Source: Trochalopteron elliotii (taxonomy: Eukaryota > Chordata > Aves > Passeriformes > Leiothrichidae). From it: a DNA stretch of 64,000 nt. Under the pieces are notes generated by a model. The model was not told where the DNA came from and did no database searches. It saw nothing but the letters and a program-made list of their open reading frames with translations. Shown in pieces: positions 18,041 to 32,600 of the stretch (position 1 is the stretch's first letter; each line of letters begins with the position of its first letter). The position numbers and the translations under genes were made by a program. The stretch lies in contig JANPWX010000108.1 of NCBI GenBank assembly GCA_024734555.1, positions 2,475,765 through 2,539,764 of the forward strand. The letters run 5' to 3'.

Positions 18041-20879
18041 GATGAAATGAATGTGTGAGGAAGGAGAGAAACTGTCATTCTTTAATCCTCTGATCCATGG
18101 CAATAGGGTTGGACCAGTACATTTTTGCCACACTTTTCCTGCTGTAACTTTCTTTTTGGAAGATAATGACCCCAAGTATTGCTAGTATGTCAAAGGCTGG
18201 GCAATTGTATTATAAATACATATATTAGATTCCAACTCATGGGTAAATTCTTTATGATGGATAAATTCTGTGTTTTATTGAGTTCTGCAAATCTAATAAA
18301 AATGCATTAATTAACATGCAAATGATTTTTTTTTAATTTGGCATCATAAAGTAATTCTTATATTAAACTATTCCAGATGAGGTCTTTCTGGTGTAGGGGA
18401 ACATTTAAATAGATTCTTGTTGATTTTAAAGTGTGCTGAGTAACTATTCAGAAATCCAGTTGTATTCCCTTCCAGGAGTATTGAAAATCCTTATGCTTTT
18501 TATTTACATGCTTAAATATTAATTAATATTCTAAGTTAAAGATCCAAAAAAACCCCTCAATTATGAATCTTTTCTGAAATTCTGAATCAATACTTTTAAT
18601 TTAACATCTAAGAAAACATGGTTTCTTAGGAGCATGGCATTGTTTCATAACTTTAACCTTACATCACTCCTGAAAATAGAAGTTTATTCTGGAAACAACA
18701 TAGTGCATAATAATCTAAATCTGTCACCAAATATGAAAATAATTGAAGGTATGTGATTTGCCATTTCTCAATGAGGGTATATGTTGAGCGTTATAATAAC
18801 CTATGCACTGCTGTAAGCACTTCGACAGATTTGATATGCCAAAGGCAGCTGGGTGTGAAGAAACAGTGGCTGTTTATCAAAGAATGACATTATCCCCAGT
18901 CTAAACTTGGGACCTGATAACTTTCAGTAGCACATCAGACAATCCCTGTTCTTTTCTTTGGATTATAAATACAGCATTTCATACCAGAGATTTAGATTAA
19001 CACACAATGGGAACAACAGAGATGACCTTTTCCATTAATCTTTTGTTGGAATAGATTTGTTCAGGGGAATGTATAAAAATAATTATAAAAGTATAAAAGC
19101 ATGTGTTGGGGGGATCTGTATTTCAGTGTAAAATAAATAACAGCTTAAGGACATTAGGATCAGAAACAATTTTTTCTTTTCTTAAACTTTTTAATAAAAG
19201 ACCGTAAAAATTTATTTGTTTGTTTTAGGCTGGAGACACACATATTTGTTCTAAAAGTTCAGCTTTCCGTCTGATTTAGAAACTTGACTTTTGAGCAAGA
19301 ACCTTCTTTTTATTTCATTTCCTGAGGATATGAATACACACCAGCACATGGACATGCTGTGTTCGCAGGTATCAAAAGTAACCTTTAATAATTTTCTGGA
19401 AGTGATCAGCCAACTATTACCTGATTAGCCAGTACAGTTTCCTGTGCTTAAAAGTGGTGATTTCCATAACACTGCCTAATTTTTAGCTATTGCACCATAT
19501 TTCTTGAGGGTCTGAAGAAGTTTTGAGGTCCTCCATGAAAGAGGAAGTGGTGGGCAGGCGATAAGCAGAACCACTCTAACATGTAAAAAATACAGGACTC
19601 TAGTAGGGCATCTGTGAATCCCCATGTCTCCATGATGATCTTCAGAATTTGGTCACTGGCACTGGATGACTTCCTCCAGGAAGGGTGAAGGAGTAAACCC
19701 ACCTGGTTTTAGTCTATTTGGACTGTAATGTTTCAGTAACACGCTTACGAAGTGTAATATTATACGCAATGTATAATATATAACAAATATATAATGTGTA
19801 TGTGCTAAACACCTAGTTTCTTTCATAGATCTATGAAACTATGCCATGTACAGAGAACTGGTGTCTTTTGTAGCATTATATAGGTCACAAACTCTGGAAA
19901 CACAGATAACGTCAGGTGACAAATGTGCAGTGCATAAAAGCTTCTCTCCCAGTGCATGAGTCTCTTTGGGAACATTTCTGGCTTTGTAGTTGTGGTGCTA
20001 AATGAAAGTTCCTTACTTTAATTAAGGAAGGTGTCATCATAACACATGCTTCTGCATGGCAAATTTGGATGCTATACATTTCTCAGAGTCTTTGTCAGGG
20101 ATTTTGAATTCCCTCATTGTTCTTGATAAATGCAACCACTTTGTTTTCCAGTGGCAGCTGTTGCAGTTCTTGTGTGTGCTGGTACTGCACGGGGCACTGC
20201 TGGCAGGGGGTCACTCTGGTTATTCTCTCCCCTTGGCTGACGGTGAACTGACCTGGCCAGCAGCCAGTGGAACAAACCTTTCTGTTCTCATGGCTGCAAG
20301 GAAAGAATTAATAGTTTTGGCATGTTCACACAATCTGTGAATGCTAAGCTCAATTCCATGTCTGTTTTTGTTCTGAAGTTTCACTCTATCTGTTGCTTTT
20401 TCAAAAGGTTAGCATGGTTAGGGATGGTAAAGAATATTATTGCTGCTGCTAGGGTTACTTTTGCTGTGGACACTGTTTTAAGATTTGAGTCTCTTTAACA
20501 TTTAATTCTCAGTTCTAAAATCAGATACCCTCAGCAGTTGTATCATCAGTTATCCAAGTAAGTTACTTATCTGGATATTGATAGTTATAATTATAAACAT
20601 TATTCTAGAGCCCCTAAATATGAGCACTGTGTGCATTTTGCATCTTGCTGCAAGATGCTAGGCCATTTCCACTTCTGTTAATATGATTATTAGGAGATGC
20701 AGGAAGTGACATTGCACTGCTCTTTGCCTTTAATTCCCACATGGGTTCACAGAAAATTAGGCCCTAAAATTAGGTTTATCCATAAGTTGTCAGAATGAGT
20801 AACTGCAGAGGCTCTACAGATACATGTTTTACCTTCCTCAATGATCATTCCTCCAGGTCACTTCTTTCATTTAAGCAGA
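18041..20879. other. AT-rich spacer without genes
   Basis: Strongly AT-rich, with many stop codons in all frames. No exon or repeat family recognised. Confidence 0.5.
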
Positions 20880-21242
20880 CAGAGTCACAGAACCACAGAA
20901 TCATTTAGGCTGGAAATGATCTCTGAGACCATTGAGTCCAACCTTTGGCTGAACATCATCACATCAACTAGACAATGGCACTGAGTGCCACATCCACTTG
21001 AAGGGATGATAATTCCACCACCTACCTGAGGAGTCCATTCCAATGCTTAACCACTCTTTCTAGATGTCCAACCTGAACCTCCCCTGGTTCAGCTTGAGGC
21101 TGTGTCCTCTCATCCTGTCACCAACCCCCAACCTGGCTACAGCCTCCTGTCAGGTGGTTGTAGAGAGCAAGAAGGTCTCCTCTGAGCCTCCTTCTCTGCA
21201 GGCTAAACAACCCCAGCTCCCTCAGCTGCTCCTCATAAGACT
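20880..21242 (-). repeat. CR1 LINE 3' fragment, antisense
   Basis: Begins 'agagtcacagaaccacagaa' (reverse of the CR1 tail), contains 'ccattgagtccaacctttgg' and 'agcctccttctctgcaggct', and ends with 'ctcagctgctcctcataaga'. Confidence 0.9.
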
Positions 21243-22109
21243 AACTTATGATGTTTCTAATTCTCTTTTCCAAGATTTTTTTTCATTTTCTCTTTTTCAT
21301 TCCAGGAATTCCTTTTAGTCTCACATTACCTGTACAGTTAAGAAGTACCTTATCTACTCTGGAGTCCAAGATATTTCTAAACATAGTGAATTCAAGAAAA
21401 GGGTGCAAGGAACTCTCTCTGATTTATTCTTCTGTTCCAACAGAATATCAGTCTCAGTTGCATCACTCAGAAATGTTTTCTGGTTTTGCATGTGTGCTGT
21501 TGAAAGTTAATGTATGCTGTGACTCTAGTCTGATAGAAAGAAGCAGTGGCAAAGTGTAATAAAGTCAATATCTATTGCTGTTCACAAAATCTACTACACT
21601 GGGGTAGGAGGAAAAATGATTTGGTTTCACGCAATTTATCAAATCCATTCTGGATATTGTTCAGCTGTTAGTAGATTTCAGTGTACACAGAGTGTGTATT
21701 TGCTTAGTGCCTAGAACTGAAGTCAAACTGAAAGGTCTTATTTTCCCCTTTTTTCTTACATGGTGTCATGAATTTACATGTATACTGGGATCTAGTTTGC
21801 TATCAGCTATATACATTTGAATATAAACATTCATACTTGTATACATGCACTCCAGAAGTGTAAGCAAGCAAGAAAATGAGCCTGAAGACTGACACATGAG
21901 GCTGTGGGTGGCCCCAAGCAGAATTTTTAAAGAACTGTTACTTCTCAGAATAGTCTTCTAGCTCATTATGTGTTCATAGGACAGTTCATACATCCTCTAA
22001 CTGTGCTCAAGTGAATCTTAGGTGGAATAATGCTTGCAAGGCTGTTGCCAACTATTTTAAATCCTTCTGGTGTCATGCAAAGCTGCACTCAATGCTCAAC
22101 CAACTAGTG
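21243..22109. other. Unannotated spacer
   Basis: No exon or repeat recognised. The frame at 21248-21559 is hydrophobic at its start but has no recognisable identity. Confidence 0.45.
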
Positions 22110-22530
22110 AATTCATCTCAGGAATGGCTTGAGTAGGAAGGGACCTTAAAGATCATCCAGTTCCAGCGCCCCCACCAAGGGCAGGGACACCTTCCATTAG
22201 GTTGTTCAGAGCCCCATCCAACCCAGCCCTGAACACTTCCAGTGATGGAATATCCACAACTTCTCTGGGCAACCTGTCCCAGTGCCTCACCACCCTCACA
22301 GTGAAGAATTTGCTCTTAATAGCCAATCTAAACCCAGTCTCTTTCAGCTTGAAGCCATTGCCCTTTGTCCTATTGCTACATGCCCTTGCAAATCCAGGTA
22401 AATGGGTGCTCTTAAGTCATGCATTTTGTGCTATATCTAAAACCAATCTGAGCATATCTGGGGAGATGATATTTGACCACCCTTCTTTCTTATCTGCAAT
22501 CTCCCTCCCAAGGAAAGACCAGCCAGAAAC
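22110..22530 (-). repeat. CR1 LINE 3' fragment, antisense
   Basis: Shows 'aggaagggaccttaaagatc', 'cagggacaccttccattagg' and 'aacttctctgggcaacctgt', all diagnostic of CR1 3' UTR in reverse. The frame at 22202-22555 is CR1 sequence. Confidence 0.9.
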
Positions 22531-22717
22531 ATTTTTCAGGACTTTTCAGTCCTGATCAAGTGTATTCTTACCTCAGTTCTCACAAGTGTAAGACTTTCTT
22601 CACATCTTCTACAGCTTCCTGAAAAGCAATGGTTAAGCATAGCCTGAGTGATCTCTCCCACACCTGTTCATTCTCTGCAGTTTTGGTTGTAAGATTTTCA
22701 ATAGAGATGCGTGGAAA

Positions 22718-22796
22718 CGATAACATTAAATGGTGACAAAACTAAGAATGCTCTTCGATAACATTAAATGGTGACAAAACTAAGAATGCTCTTCGA
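22718..22796. repeat. Perfect 38-bp tandem duplication
   Basis: A 38-base unit beginning 'cgataacattaaatggtgac' occurs at 22718-22755 and again at 22756-22793 with no mismatch, followed by three further matching bases. Confidence 0.95.
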
Positions 22797-25700
22797 ATAA
22801 GGCTGAAAGACCTGCTCTGACTATACTGGACTTTTTGTGCGCCGCAGTCATTCAGCTGGAGCTCAGTGGGAATTAATGGATCAAAGCTGTTATAAAACTG
22901 TATGGCTATGGCTCTTGCAGCCATTACAAAGACTTTGATAGGCTGGAAGACTTAGAAATGGTGCAGGTAGTAACACACATGTTGTACGTGGACTCATTTA
23001 AATCCATCATTTAAACAAAGCTGAGCCTCATAAGTACTTCTCTGATACACCATTAAGTGTGTCCTGACCTATTTCTCCTCTGAGAATTTCCTGCTAGGTG
23101 AAGTTAACCATGTCAGGTATCTGAGTTCCACTTGAAGATGTGTTGCATGTCAAAAAGTGTGCATTTCTTTTACAGGAGTGCTTTGATTGCCAAGTGGAAG
23201 ATCTTTCACGAGGTGCTGCAAGGGCAACAGATTGCTGAAGTCCGCTTGACAGCTTTTAGCCCCAGGCGTGTCTGGCTCTTCTTCTCCTCAGCTCTTATAA
23301 AGCAATAGATTATATGACATGAAGAAGTTCAAGAAGATGACAAGAAGAAAGATGAAGCATAGGATTTCATCTGCTGTGCATACTCCTAAGACCCTGTAGC
23401 ATTGCAAGTCTTTTATTTGTGTGGGATTGGTCATCCCAGGGTTAACCTTTGAACTTTTGGACATGCAGCATTGTCTTGATCACCTGAATACTTCAGCAAG
23501 CAAAGCCCTTTGGAGACTGGATCTAAAACCACAGGTCTCTCAAATGTCTGTTCCACAATTAATCTCATTAACTGAAAAACAAATACCAAAAAAGAAGATC
23601 ATTACACCGCAGCATTCTGGGAAGACACTAAGGATAGTAACATTACACTCACAAGTTGGAGGACTTGTTTTCATGGGGAATTCGCAGGTCTTTGCCAATT
23701 GCAGCAAATCAGACAGAGGATGTCTGAGCAATGACATCAGGCACACTGTGGAGTCAAGAGGCAAGTTGGTGATAAAGTCAGAAAGAGGCAGACTTGGCAA
23801 ACTGCATCATGCCCATGCCAGCTTGTGCCAGGGCACAGGCGAGGTTTTGGCCTTGTGCTTGATAGCGTGATGGACAGGGACAGAGCTAATGAAAGGGGTG
23901 GTGAAAAGATGACCTAGGGAAAGGTCATGTGCAGGATGGAATTTATGGTGCTATTTATTTTGTGCTTTAATTGCTGCTTTCAATCCTTCCAATTTTATAT
24001 GCTCCCTGTGGGTTTTACTTTGATTTTGGGGTTGTGGGTTGCTGTTTGGTTTTAGTGGGGTTTCTTTTGTTTTGGGTTTTGTTTATTTGTTTTGTTGGTA
24101 GTTGTTGTTGTTGTTTTTCCCCAAAGAAAATAACTGCAGGGTTTCTGGCCAGTGAGTTTAGAATACTGACCCTTAAGAAAATGAGCCATTTCCAGGTTAG
24201 GGGAGATCTTGAAGCCCTCAGTTTGGATCAAGGTCAGATTTAGCCCAGAGTAGAACTGTATCCAAATCAGGCTTAGGACCCAATGGTGGCAAACTATGTT
24301 TATGAACTTGTCATTGTCTTAGATGCTCTGTTCACTTTGAGCTCTTGGCCATGTCTAAATGTTGACCTGAAGTTATAGACCCTCATGTGGTCAGGAATTA
24401 ATTTGTATCTGCAAAAAAAGAGGACAGATCAATTGATCAGTGAGGTAGGTCAGTTGATTTGTCAAAGAAAAGTTGGAAGAAAGTAATGGTTTTGCATTGA
24501 TTTTGCATCAATCTGTTAGAATTCTTAAAATCTTCCTTTCAGTATTTACTAGTGGAAATGAAATGCAACAGAAATATATCTCAGTAGATCCTTGGACATC
24601 ACTGCAGTTAAATATTTTTTAGGTGGCAAAGGCATTATCTTAGGACTGCAGAAATGAGAGAATCCAGCTATATCATCTAGCCCTATCCCTGCCAGTGCAA
24701 CATTATATGACATTTGCAACTGTCAGGATCCTTTGAGACCACATTATGGCAGCAGCCCTTGTGTTTGCAGTGACCAAGCCCATAGAGGGGATGGAAGAGG
24801 CTGTTCCAGTACAGGCACAGTAGATAATTTGTTTAGTCCCTGCAGCTCTCTCATTCCTGTAAGTTTATGCCTGTATCAAACATCAGCTTTTTGTCCTCTC
24901 CCCCTCTGCCTAGAGGAAGAGTGCAACTGACCAAATGCCATCTTTTGAAATTGATTGCTTTTCTCTTTGCACAAACAGTGCAGGGTAGTGCGTGTTTAAT
25001 GTTCATATGACAAAGTGTTTATGTGCAAAGTCCCAGTCCCAGATCTCACCTGCATAGTAATGAATGCTGGCTCACAAGGTTTAGTACAGACCTGCACTTA
25101 CAGTTTTACAGTGTTTTTATTCAGCTCTCAAGAGCATTCCTCCTTTTGTTTGGTGGGACAGGCAAATTTTCTGCAGACTGGCACACATAGTGGGCACCTG
25201 AACTGGCCTGACCTGAGCAGGGTGTGCTGACTTTTGACCAGGCAGGGCCCTCAGGTGACTCCAGCCAAATCATTCAAGGAGAGGTTGGAGGATGCAGCAT
25301 GCCATTTTGGGTTCTTGTCTTTCATGGACTGATCTCTCTCTGTCCTCTTTCTGATTTGTTTCAATGCAGCATTGCAGAGAGGAGTTTGGTTTCTGCCACT
25401 CTACCATTCCTTGACACTTGCAGACCCATCTCCATATTTTGGAGTAGCAGAGTGGTCGGAAATATCACATTGTCATCTCTTAAATATGTCCCAACATTGT
25501 TTGCTACCAAAGAAGTGAAACTGGATAGTTGGCAATCAAATGATTAGCAGCAAAGTATCTCTTCTGCCAGCCCGCTCTACTGGATATGCTCTGTGTGAGA
25601 CCAAGGGATTTCACTTGTAGACCTTGCCAGGAGCCTCAGATTCTGGGCAATCTGAAGGCAGAAACTTCATAGTTTCATGAAGATCTACTCCTTTAAGTTC

Positions 25701-26787
25701 CTGTGCCTATGGATTCTTGTTCTGACCTTCTTTCAGAAGTTTTCTAGTTTATTGTTTGAGGATGATAATACCTCAAGTATGTCAAGTGTTGCTTTGCCTC
25801 CTCCAGTTGTTACATCCTTTTCTTTAGTTTTCTAAGGACACTCACCTCAACTATCTTTATTTCTTTCTTTTTTTTTTTAAAGAGCCCTAAATTCTCTAGT
25901 GCCTGTAGCTTCTTTTTTTTTGTCAGCTTGAAGGTTTACTCATGTGCTACGTGTGCTGACAGTTTTCCATGCTAAGTGCAGGCAACTTAGCCTACACTAT
26001 TCCTGCTCATTCCATGGATTATTGGTTCAGTAGAAGCACTGAAGCAACCCTGGTGGTAGCTGTATTGGTAAAGATAACACATGCTGAGAGTCAAGTGTTC
26101 ATCTGCATGGATGGCCTATTGCTGGCTCTACATCCTGAAGTGTATGGTCTTCCCAGAGCCTACTGAGTTCCCCTCAGCCAGAACTGCAGGAGTGTAGTGA
26201 GTACAGGATTCCTTCTGCATCTTACAGATGTTGAGAATCTGCTGAGAAAAATCAAGGGAAGAAAATAAAATATTAATCAAGAAGGTCTTCTATTTCCCAG
26301 TTTACTCCTTCCAGTCCCTAACTAGCTGTGAAAGTAGGACTGCATCTTTGGCAGATGTAAGTACATTCACTCTACCATTTATATGACACCAGGCCTTTTT
26401 AACTAATCTGTGGGCAATTGATAAAAGGATTTTCCAAGCCACAAGGACAGGTTAGAGCATCTTGAGCCTCAAGGCACCACAGGGATCATTCTTAATGCAT
26501 TGTGTTCTGTGCAGAGGAGGCACAAATGGACACTTGCAATAAGTACACATTGATGGGATATGTTCACAGTCTTGGAACTTCCCATTCTTCATTTGCAGTG
26601 TTAATGTTGTGCTTATTGCAGGCAATAAAATACAGCAGGAAAAAACCCAAAACCAAACATCCCTTCTCATGTTTATATTTATACCATTTATCCTTTGGTC
26701 AAAAACTTAATGGGGTGCTTTTGCAAATACCAGCACATGGGAATACCCACACAAATGTGCAGGTGTGCTGATGCATATGCAAAACAG

Positions 26788-26822
<35 letters not shown>

Positions 26823-29407
26823 CTTATACTATAATTCTTACAAGTTCATGGGCTGCAGGATGAAACAAACTCTCCTCTGGACAGTCTAGCACAAACTCAG
26901 CATTTAGGTCTCATTAAAACTCCAATCTGAGAGGTTAAATAGCATTAAATGTTGCGGGAGCCTCATGCCACATCTGTGCAAGGGGAGTTCATTTACTGTG
27001 AAGTAATGCTTGTGTTAATAGTTAGAGGTAGAATGACCAGGACTCCATGCCTGGAAAACCTGTGATCTTGATGATTTCAGTGCCCTCTCTGGCATCCTGT
27101 GAAAAATCTCACATGACAGCTTTGAAGGTGGCTGGATCCCTTGCCAGTCAGCTGCTCCCTTTAGAAAATTCTTCTCCAGATATTCTCTGGATGGCAGAAA
27201 TCCCCATCAAAACACCCGTAAGAAGAGAAAGAGCAGCAGCACTGTGTAAATAGCCTGGGAGTACCCTCATTTCAGATGAGTCTGTGAAAAACACCGCTAG
27301 GTCAGTAACATCAACCCATTAAAATATTGTAGCACTGGAGCTCAGCTTGAGCTTCTTAGTTCAGTTCTGGGGTAGAGTTTGAAGCCTAGACTGCACTCCA
27401 GGCTCCTGGGGGAAGCTTGTCTCTAGTGCTTAGAGGAATGAGATGGAAGGCACATCCACAGGGCAGAAACACCTACAGAGTGACGTCCTTTGGGATCAAT
27501 CAGTCAGGAATTTATAAATAAATAAGTCTTTGTGCAAGGACACTGCCTTTATGAAAGGCATCTGGTCTGCAGCTGAAGCAAAAGTGCTGTGGAGGTGAGG
27601 ACAGCACCTCTCTATGTGCCCCACAGGATTTATGGATGACTTTGGAAAATGCCTGCATGTGGGCAAGGCTGTGCCCACAAGCAGCAGTGCCCTCCTTGCT
27701 TTAAGCACACAGATGCTGCAGGATCAATGTCCCCCAGGGAATGTGACTTTTCAGAGATATTTCTGAGGCCATGCTTGAAATACGTAGTGTTGGTAAGCAG
27801 CCCGTGAGGCAGCTCTGTGAGCAAGAGGTCAGCAAGTGAGGGAGTTCTGTCTGCTGATACAAGACTCTGTCTGAGGGCATATTTGAGATAGAAGTGGCCT
27901 GAGTGTAGCACAAAGCCCTTCTCAGTATCCTCTTCCCTAAGGCTTGCAATGTGTAGATCTGGAGGAGCCTCCCACCCTACTGCCAGCATGTTCCAAACAG
28001 TAATTTCACGCTGCCTGGACTAGCAGGATTTGAAATGATGTCAGGATATGATTAATAAATTTCCACATGCTTGCAGGAATGGCAAGGAAAACAGTGCTGG
28101 GAACAGATGTCGGAGATTGCCAGAAGCACAAGGTGACATCCATCATGGCTATGGTTGAGTGTCCCTCCAGGCAGCAGAGTGGCACTTGAAAAAGGCTGAC
28201 TGGATCTTACTCCACAGTTCCCAGTCCCTGTATGGACTCTCCTTTTCTGGACAAGTGGGCACTGTCATCTTGTCCTCATCCGCCTGAGTGCCATTAGCAG
28301 TCAGCCAGGAGAGATGACAAACCTCTTGGTGGCAGGAGGCAGCCCCAGTGTGCTGAGGCCTCTATGATGGCTGTAGAGGAAGAGATGATGGCTGGTTTCA
28401 CCTTTGTTTCAGTTGCTGGAGAATATTCTGCCTCCACTCTCCTGGGGCCTCCTGGGTGATGAAAGCACCCCAGCTTGCTGAGGCAGGGGCACCCCAAACC
28501 TGTGTGAGGGAGTGAAGAGAAAAGCACAGGCACACATGGCAGATTTTCTTTTGTTGCTGCTTATTATAGGAAGTCAGGAAGTGGACTGTTCTCAGGGTAT
28601 TTTTGAACATGCAGGCCTCACTCAGCAGTAATCTAATCCCCACAGAGGCAGGGGGATCCTATATACTGAGGTGCAGAGGGTAATGCCTGCTGCCATTCTT
28701 TGTGTCAGCCTTTTTAACTCACTCAGCAGCTTGCCACAGACTGAAAAAGGCAAGTATAAAAAGCCATGCCAATGGATGTGTAAAATGGAGTAAAAATGGA
28801 GAAAGGTAAATTGTTTTTCTGAAACTTAATGAGATGTCAGATATTGATCAAGATAACTTTAACCTTTGACAATGCTAGACAGTTTAATTTTCCTGCTCAT
28901 ATATTAGCAAAATCTTTCTGTGTATAATGTCTCTTTTACTTTGGAAGAATAGAAATGCATTGAAAAACCCCTTATCCTCAATTTAATGACAACACATCTC
29001 ACCATGATTTTATATATATCATAGTTGATTAAAAAAAAAACCTCTCTCCCAAGAACAAAGATTTCCCAGCTTATGGAAAGGCAACATCAGTTTTTCCTTG
29101 GATGCAAAGCTCATTTTTTGCTATACTTGGATATTAACACCTCTGACAAGGCAATGCTCTGGCATTGAACTGGCAGGTCGGTAGTTGAGCTCATGACAGG
29201 GCTGCAAAGTGCTTCTGACTTCAGGTTTCAGTTTCCATGGGGAGGCCCATGCCAGGGTATTCCGTCTTTCCTCAGAGGTGTGGGCAGCAGCATCAGGAGT
29301 GTGCCTGGCTGTGTCAGGTGTCCAGCTTCGGTGTATTTCCTGGCACCACAGGGATGCAGCATCACAGTTAAAAGATATGGATATCTGGATGTGCTTGTAG
29401 TGGGGTA
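22797..29407. other. Gene-poor spacer
   Basis: Unique-looking sequence with no exon structure I can recognise. It includes a G/T-rich stretch with (TTG)n at about 24040-24120. The 149-codon frame at 23421-23870 has mixed composition but no known motif. Confidence 0.5.
26791..26819. repeat. T29 homopolymer
   Basis: Twenty-nine consecutive T. No AATAAA on the - strand next to it and no recognisable retrocopy body, so I do not call a processed pseudogene. Confidence 0.9.
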
Positions 29408-29650
29408 TCATAGAATATCCTGACCTGGAAGGGACCCACAAGGATCATTGAATTTCTACTGCTGGCCCTGCACAGGACAGCCCCAGGAGTCACACCATGT
29501 GCCTGAGTGCATTGTCCAAACAATTCTTGAAATCTGGCAGGCTTGTTGCCCTAAAAAACCCATTCCTAATGTTCAACATAAACCTCTCCTGACACAGCTT
29601 CCTGCTGTTCCCTCATGTGTGTCAAAGACTTTGTCCAGCCCTTTCTTAAA
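29408..29650 (-). repeat. CR1 LINE 3' fragment, antisense
   Basis: 'tatcatagaatatcctgacc' followed by 'tggaagggacccacaaggat' and 'cattcctaatgttcaacata'. This is a CR1 3' end in reverse, diverged from the other copies, with a GT/GCAT microsatellite just after it. Confidence 0.85.
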
Positions 29651-32600
29651 AAATATGTGTGTGTGTGCATGCATGTGTGAAGTCTATGTACACACATATG
29701 GATATACATATTTCAACCTAAACTTGATTTCTGTTAGGTGTATGAACAGTCACTGAATGGGATAGTGGGGCTATTCCACATGGGTTATCCATCTGAAGCA
29801 CACTGAGATAAGGAGACACATTATTCCCAACACTTCCAGGATCCTTCTGTGCAGTAAAGTCAAAAGATTTTGGAAGAAGTTGCTGAGGGAGGCTGGGAAG
29901 CTCCAGGATGCAAGAATAGTTACTTGGGAATAGTTGCACTCTGTGATAGAAATAAGCACTTATAGGTTCTTTTAAAATAAGAAATAACCTTAAATGTGAA
30001 CACCCCAAAATGTATCTTCAGTTTATTAAACAGCTGCTTTCCAGGCCATATTTATCTGAGGAAGGAACTACTTACATCACATCCACCTCAGATGCAAAGG
30101 AGTTCACATCTGGATGCCAAGGTCAAAATAAGCTCGTTGGCACATCCATAATTTGAACAGGCATTACATGATGGTTATGGCTACCCATGCTTGAGTCATG
30201 GGCTGCACATGTACCACTGTGACCTTTGTCAAATTAGAACTTGGGGTCCTGGCTTAGTGACATAAAATAATGGAATTAGGTGGCTTAGTTTGTATAGTGA
30301 GCTTTATTCTAACAGGACTGTGTTTCCACTCCATCACAGATGTGTCCCACTACCCAGGAGGCTTTGAATCAGAGGTGCTACAGGACTTGTATATTAAAGT
30401 CCATAGTGGAAAGGATTCATCACTTCCCTCCTTGCCTCTGTCTGAAAGAGGAAATCCCTGTCTAGATGTGACAGCTGCATGGGATGAAAGGACACTTGGC
30501 TGTGGCAAGCTCACTATGCTGAATGCTTTACAGGCAAACAGACATAGTTGCTACTGAGGAAAACTAAACACTATGTAACCCAACAAGAAGGCATTGACAG
30601 TAGAAAGTGAAAATGAATAACGCAGTTCCTGAGGTACCAATTCAGCAGGCTTGGGAGGACCAGAGTCTCTGGTCTGCTGAGGCCAGGTTGCATTGTAGGT
30701 ACAATAAATACTGCCCTTTCAGGTTTTTTAAAATTACATTTTGACAAGTTTTAGTCATGGCTTTCCATCAGGAAACTACAGTTCTCTTTCCATAGAGAAC
30801 TGGTAATCCTGGTGCCTGGAGTCTCAATCCAGCCAGGTGAGGTGATATGACTGGTCTGGCAGCCCAGCAGAAAGGCAGCCTGATTTAGTCAATGTCCTTT
30901 TGCACTAGAAATGCCATAATAGACATGTCCAATGATTGGGCACCTGGTCGGAGGTCGAAATGCAGGCCTTTAAAGCAGGGAGAGGGTAAGATTAGAAAAG
31001 CTGCTGTTCCTGTGAAACAAGTCTTTGCTCATGCCAAACGGTGCCAGTGGAATTTTCTAGCCAAGAAATGTGGAGAGTGTTCTGGGAATACAGCAGAGTA
31101 AGAGGGAGGATGGGGAAGAAATGGACAACTGAGGTGACTTCTCAACATCTCTATTGCTGTCAATGTACAATGCAAATGTGCTGTATCTGTACTGAATCTA
31201 GCTGGCGAAGTGGCTGCAGCACTCCTGTACAGGACAAGCCCTCAGACCACAGGCTTCATTCCTGGTGTGTGAATAGCCCGTTGATTGATTTAAATGAGGC
31301 AGCTGCAGGACTCTTGCTAGGGTGGGAGTCTCTGTGCCAGCACAGAACAGTGAATGGAAATGAGAATGTGGCTCATCTTCCTTAACTTCTGTTCCTCTTC
31401 CCATTGCTTCCCATCACACAGTGCCAGTGTTTCCTTGCCCTTGGGTGCTGGTCAGCCACTGTGGCACACACAAACATTCTCCAGGAGCAGACCCCTCTCC
31501 TGTGGGTAGAGGCTTACCAAGCTCAGTGATGTCACAGCCAGTGAGTGCCAGGGCCACACAAAGGCTGGGAGGTGACTGGGGAGGCAGGCACAGCCATGGG
31601 GAGTAAAACTTCCTGCTTGCAGTAGTGGGAGCACCAAGGACATCCACTTTTTGATGTGGAATTGGGTGAATAGATGAGTGCTACTCTGCCAAGCTCCCCC
31701 AGACCTGGATTGCTGATGGCTCCATGTTGTGGAAAAACCCTGGAGCTGCAGGGAACCACCCCAGGTGCTCATTCAGGCTGTCCCCTCCTGGCTCACGGGG
31801 AGCTGAGTAGGTCAGGCCTAGTGATTGGAGTGAATAGAGAGATTAGAATTTTGATGCTTGACTTAGGATGGTCTCATGGCTCATTTGAAACTAAGCCTGA
31901 GCTAACTAGTTCCTGCAGACAGCAGTTCAGAAATAACCTGTCTGGCACTGGGTGTCATGGAGGGAAAGGACGAGGACAGCTCATCTCTCCCATTCCATGC
32001 TCTTGCCTGGTACACACCATGAGGTGTGTCTTAGCTGGCTCCAGCCCACCCTGCCTTGTCTGCCGAGGGATAAAGGATTTCCTAAATGCTTTTTCCTGAG
32101 TTATTTTGGCTCTGCCAAAAGGCTTGTTGTTTTGTGTTCAACTACTGTCATTGTTCCCCTGGATTAAAAACCAGAGCAGGTTCTCCCTGCACCTGCTGGG
32201 CACTGTTTGGGTTAATCCCAGGTACTCAGCCAAGCCAGCTCTGGCAGCAAGGGCAGAGCCTGCAGGGCCACCACCTCTTCCCTCCTGTCCCTGGGGGACA
32301 CACGAATTGAGGCAGCCCCTGGCCTTTGCTTCACTTCTGTCCACCCTTCAGCAATGCTTTAGAGCCCTAAGTATAGGAAGGGGATGTTTCCACAGACAGG
32401 GAACACCAGGCATTTCAATGTTTCTGGTAAATTGGTATTCACAATGGAAAAAATAAATACCACATTTGTATCCAGAGATCAGAGCAATGGAATAAATACA
32501 CAAATTATTAAACAACCATCTCTTATTAAACAATCATCAGCCCAATGTTATAATTGGTATTATATATATTATATAAATCATTATATACCTTATATATAAT

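Noticed and set aside
26791..26819. T29 run as the poly-A tail of a processed pseudogene
   Set aside because: No polyadenylation signal, gene body or target duplication next to it on the - strand.
31414..32456. Cluster of 60-141 codon frames on both strands
   Set aside because: Locally higher GC lowers stop frequency. Translations show no motif, and frames on opposite strands overlap one another.
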